This document shows positions 4,527-6,474 of a DNA stretch of 6,474 bases, piece by piece; position 1 is the first letter of the stretch, and each line of letters opens with the position of its first letter. This DNA is from an uncultured Pseudomonadota bacterium (GTDB taxonomy: Bacteria > Pseudomonadota > Gammaproteobacteria > Burkholderiales > Thiobacillaceae): assembly GCA_903918705.1 (NCBI GenBank), contig CAIXFP010000839.1, forward strand, positions 1 through 6,474, read 5' to 3'. The notes beneath the pieces were generated by a model. The model worked only from the letters and a program-made list of their open reading frames with translations, was not told the origin of the DNA and did not search any database. The position numbers and the translations under genes are program-made.

Positions 4527-6474
4527 ATGCAGATGAAGAAGCCGACCGTCCCGAATCAGCAAACCATCAATCTGGATGCCGCGATTCTGGCATCGCATCA
4601 AGCCGCGCTGGTGGCCCACGAGCAGGCTCCGAACCACGTGGACAAGCACCACAAGTTGTCCGTCGACGGCGGTCAGGATGCTCTGGCGTCGGTCGCCACG
4701 GGCGACGACGCGGCCAGCGGCGGTGTCCCGGCGGTGTCCGCCGAGTCCAGTGGTGGTGAGATCCATCTGGCGGAGGCGGTCACCACCACTACTGATGCCG
4801 CGCCTGCGGAGGCGGGCAGTGTGCCCAGCGACAGCGCGGGCGCTGCGGATGCCTCTGCCGCGACGGCGCCGAGTGCGACGGTGGAGTTGGGCCATGGTTT
4901 GCTGATTGCGGCCGGCATTTTGGGCGTGGCGGCCCTGGCGGGAAGTGGTGGGGGGGGCGGCGGCAGTTCTACTCCCACACCGGCTGACAAGGTGGCAGAC
5001 GGCTATGTCAAGGGCGCGGAAATCTGGGTCGATACCGGGACACCGGGGCATCCCAATCTGGTTGATACCGGCGTGCAAACCGATGCCAATGGCAACTTCA
5101 CCTTGCCCGGCACTTTGCCTGGAGGCGTCGCCTTCCCGAGTTCCTATGTCATCGTCGCCAAGGGAGGGGTAAATATCGATACCGGCATTGCCAATACCCT
5201 GGTTCTCACGGCGCCCTCTGGCTCCACCATGGTCACACCCCTGACTACATTGGTTCAAGCCTACGTCGCCGCAAATGGCGGGACTGCCGCGGCTGCGGAA
5301 ACGGTCGTGCAGAATGCCCTGGGTTTGGGGGCGCAAAGCGTCGATCTGCTCACCTACGACCCCCTTGCCCAGAGCAACACCGACGCGACGGCCATTGCAG
5401 TGCAGAAGGCTACGGCCGAGGTGGCCTCGGTCATCATCCTGGCCTCCGCGAACCCCAACCATGACGCCAGCGCAAGCAACGTTGCAAACACGGTCATCGG
5501 CAACCTGGTCACGGCGATCGGGGCCGGCAGCGTTGATCTGACCAATACTACCACCTTGACTGCCCTCCTGAGCGATGGCATGGGTGGTTCGATCAGCAGT
5601 GTATCCGCCGGTGCCATCTCGACCGCGACCAACGCCATCAACGGCGCCGCCAACCTGACCGGCATTTCCACTTCCGAAGGCGCCAACCTCCACGCCACGG
5701 CACCACTGTCCGCGCCCATCCTGCTGGCCGCTTCCGACAGCGGCGCTTCCCACAGCGATCATCTGACCAACGCCACCACGCCCACCGTGCAGGTGACGTT
5801 GTCCAACCCGCTCTCCACGGCCGTGGTTCATGCCGGCGACACCATCACGCTGTATGACGGGGCCACTCAGGTCGGCAGTGCCGTACTGACGGCAAGCGAC
5901 CTCACCAACACCTACGTCAACATCACCACGACTGCTCTCGTCGAGGGCACCCACACCCTGACCGCGACGGACCTGCCGGCCGGTGGCACAGCCAGTGCCG
6001 CCTCTTCCGCCTTGGTCGTCACCATCGACACCACCCTTGCCACCCCCACCGTGGCCCTGACCCACGACACTGGCAGCAGCGCCACCGACAACATCACCAA
6101 CGACGCCAGCCTGAGCTTCAGCGCTGTCGCCACCGATGTCACCCGCACCATCACCGTGGATGGTGGCGCCGCCAGTTCGACCTACACGGCACCGAGCGCC
6201 GACGGCAGCCACACCGTGCTGGTGACGGATACCGATGTGGCGGGCAACATCCACACGGCCAGCCTGACCTTCACCCTGGACAAGACCATCGCCACGCCCA
6301 CCGTGGCCCTGACTCACGACACCGGCAGCAGCAGCGTCGACAACATCACCAACAATGCCAGTCTGACCCTGAGTGCGGCGGCCAGCGGCGTGACCCGCAG
6401 CATCACCGTGGACAGCGGCAGCGCCAGCGCCAGCTACACCGCGCCGACCGTCGACGGCAGCCACACCGTGGTGG
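4527..6474 (+). CDS. Giant Ig-like repeat surface protein (BapA/LapA-like adhesin), N-terminal part (runs off the right edge)
   Basis: The plus-strand frame is open for all 649 codons to the window edge. Residues 1-120 are a low-complexity Ala/Ser/Thr/Asp-rich leader with no Sec signal. LLIAAGILGVAALAG (125-139) is hydrophobic and runs into six glycines (141-146), a feature of large surface repeat proteins, perhaps a retention plug. Residues about 155-385 form a head module opening ADGYVKGAEIWVDTG with TDANGNFTLPG and a helical PLTTLVQAYVAANGG...NALGL segment, seen in other bacterial surface proteins. About 395-503 is an Ig-like domain (ITLYDGATQVGSAVL, EGTHTLTATD). From 505 an 84-residue Ig-like unit (TPTVALTHDTGSS...DNITN) repeats and continues. 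Absence of Sec signal and this layout suggest type I secretion with a C-terminal signal outside the window, for biofilm or surface attachment. A 681-residue antisense frame is a shadow. The adhesin class is confident; the secretion route is inferred. Confidence 0.85.
   Translation, partial: MQMKKPTVPNQQTINLDAAILASHQAALVAHEQAPNHVDKHHKLSVDGGQDALASVATGDDAASGGVPAVSAESSGGEIHLAEAVTTTTDAAPAEAGSVPSDSAGAADASAATAPSATVELGHGLLIAAGILGVAALAGSGGGGGGSSTPTPADKVADGYVKGAEIWVDTGTPGHPNLVDTGVQTDANGNFTLPGTLPGGVAFPSSYVIVAKGGVNIDTGIANTLVLTAPSGSTMVTPLTTLVQAYVAANGGTAAAAETVVQNALGLGAQSVDLLTYDPLAQSNTDATAIAVQKATAEVASVIILASANPNHDASASNVANTVIGNLVTAIGAGSVDLTNTTTLTALLSDGMGGSISSVSAGAISTATNAINGAANLTGISTSEGANLHATAPLSAPILLAASDSGASHSDHLTNATTPTVQVTLSNPLSTAVVHAGDTITLYDGATQVGSAVLTASDLTNTYVNITTTALVEGTHTLTATDLPAGGTASAASSALVVTIDTTLATPTVALTHDTGSSATDNITNDASLSFSAVATDVTRTITVDGGAASSTYTAPSADGSHTVLVTDTDVAGNIHTASLTFTLDKTIATPTVALTHDTGSSSVDNITNNASLTLSAAASGVTRSITVDSGSASASYTAPTVDGSHTVV
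4950..4957 (+). repeat. G8 homopolymer in the adhesin coding sequence
   Basis: Eight consecutive G, part of the six-glycine run after the hydrophobic segment (codons 142-144). A gain or loss of one base would shift the frame at about residue 144 and abolish the repeats. It is a candidate slippage tract for on/off switching. Confidence 0.7.
6039..6474 (+). repeat. 252-bp tandem repeats encoding 84-residue Ig-like domains (continues beyond the window)
   Basis: Unit 1 spans 6039-6290 and unit 2 begins at 6291, incomplete at the edge. Each starts ATPTVALTHDTGSS and contains DNITN, ITVD, YTAP and DGSHTV at matching offsets of exactly 84 residues. By hand count about 70 of the first 84 bases agree. 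The preceding Ig-like domain (about residues 395-503) is related in fold but diverged. Confidence 0.9.

Noticed and set aside
4419..6464. 681-residue open frame on the minus strand opposite the adhesin
   Set aside because: Its product is a low-complexity Gly/Val/Arg/Gln sequence with no recognisable domain. The plus-strand frame has a ribosome site, adhesin domains and periodic repeats, which also explain the open antisense frame.

Overview
The window looks like a GC-rich betaproteobacterial chromosome, probably Rhodocyclales or a near relative. This is inferred from the G/C-biased third codon positions, a DUF2863-like protein (a family I recall mainly from Betaproteobacteria), a family 5 uracil-DNA glycosylase and a sigma-28 driven chemotaxis gene. 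I cannot name the species.

Layout. Five genes read leftward (minus strand) over 1-4012 and one large gene reads rightward from 4527 off the right edge. In transcription order the minus-strand genes are: nagZ (4012-2915, peptidoglycan recycling); a 244-bp gap with two palindromic hairpin repeats; a DUF2863-like protein (2670-1510); a family 5 (UdgB-type) uracil-DNA glycosylase overlapping or abutting it (to 830); a 62-residue tautomerase 3 bp further on (826-638); a terminator-like hairpin; a perfect-consensus sigma-28 (FliA) promoter (589-563); and the first 173 codons of a methyl-accepting chemotaxis protein that leaves the window at position 1. DUF2863, the glycosylase and the tautomerase are packed like one operon. 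The chemotaxis gene is a separate, flagellar-regulon unit.

The 514-bp region 4013-4526 separates the divergent nagZ and the rightward gene. It holds no convincing gene, but it contains a perfect 20-bp GC palindrome, an AT-rich 12-bp palindrome, an extended -10 promoter candidate and a leader hairpin. The rightward gene starts a giant surface protein of the BapA/LapA-like, Ig-repeat adhesin type: an unusual N-terminus with no Sec signal, a hydrophobic segment followed by a glycine run, a head domain, one Ig-like domain, and then 84-residue (252-bp) tandem Ig-like repeats that continue past the end.

The most interesting points are: (1) the exact FliA promoter in front of the chemotaxis receptor; (2) a glycosylase whose normal start appears to have been lost at a 7-bp tandem repeat, leaving a distant TTG or a rare ATT as possible starts; (3) a C8/G8 palindrome inserted in frame just before the active-site motif of that glycosylase, related in style to the two intergenic hairpins; (4) a G8 tract in the early coding region of the adhesin that could make it phase-variable. 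I see no wholly new system. The strongest candidates for second looks are repeat-driven remodelling of the glycosylase and the architecture of the adhesin N-terminus.
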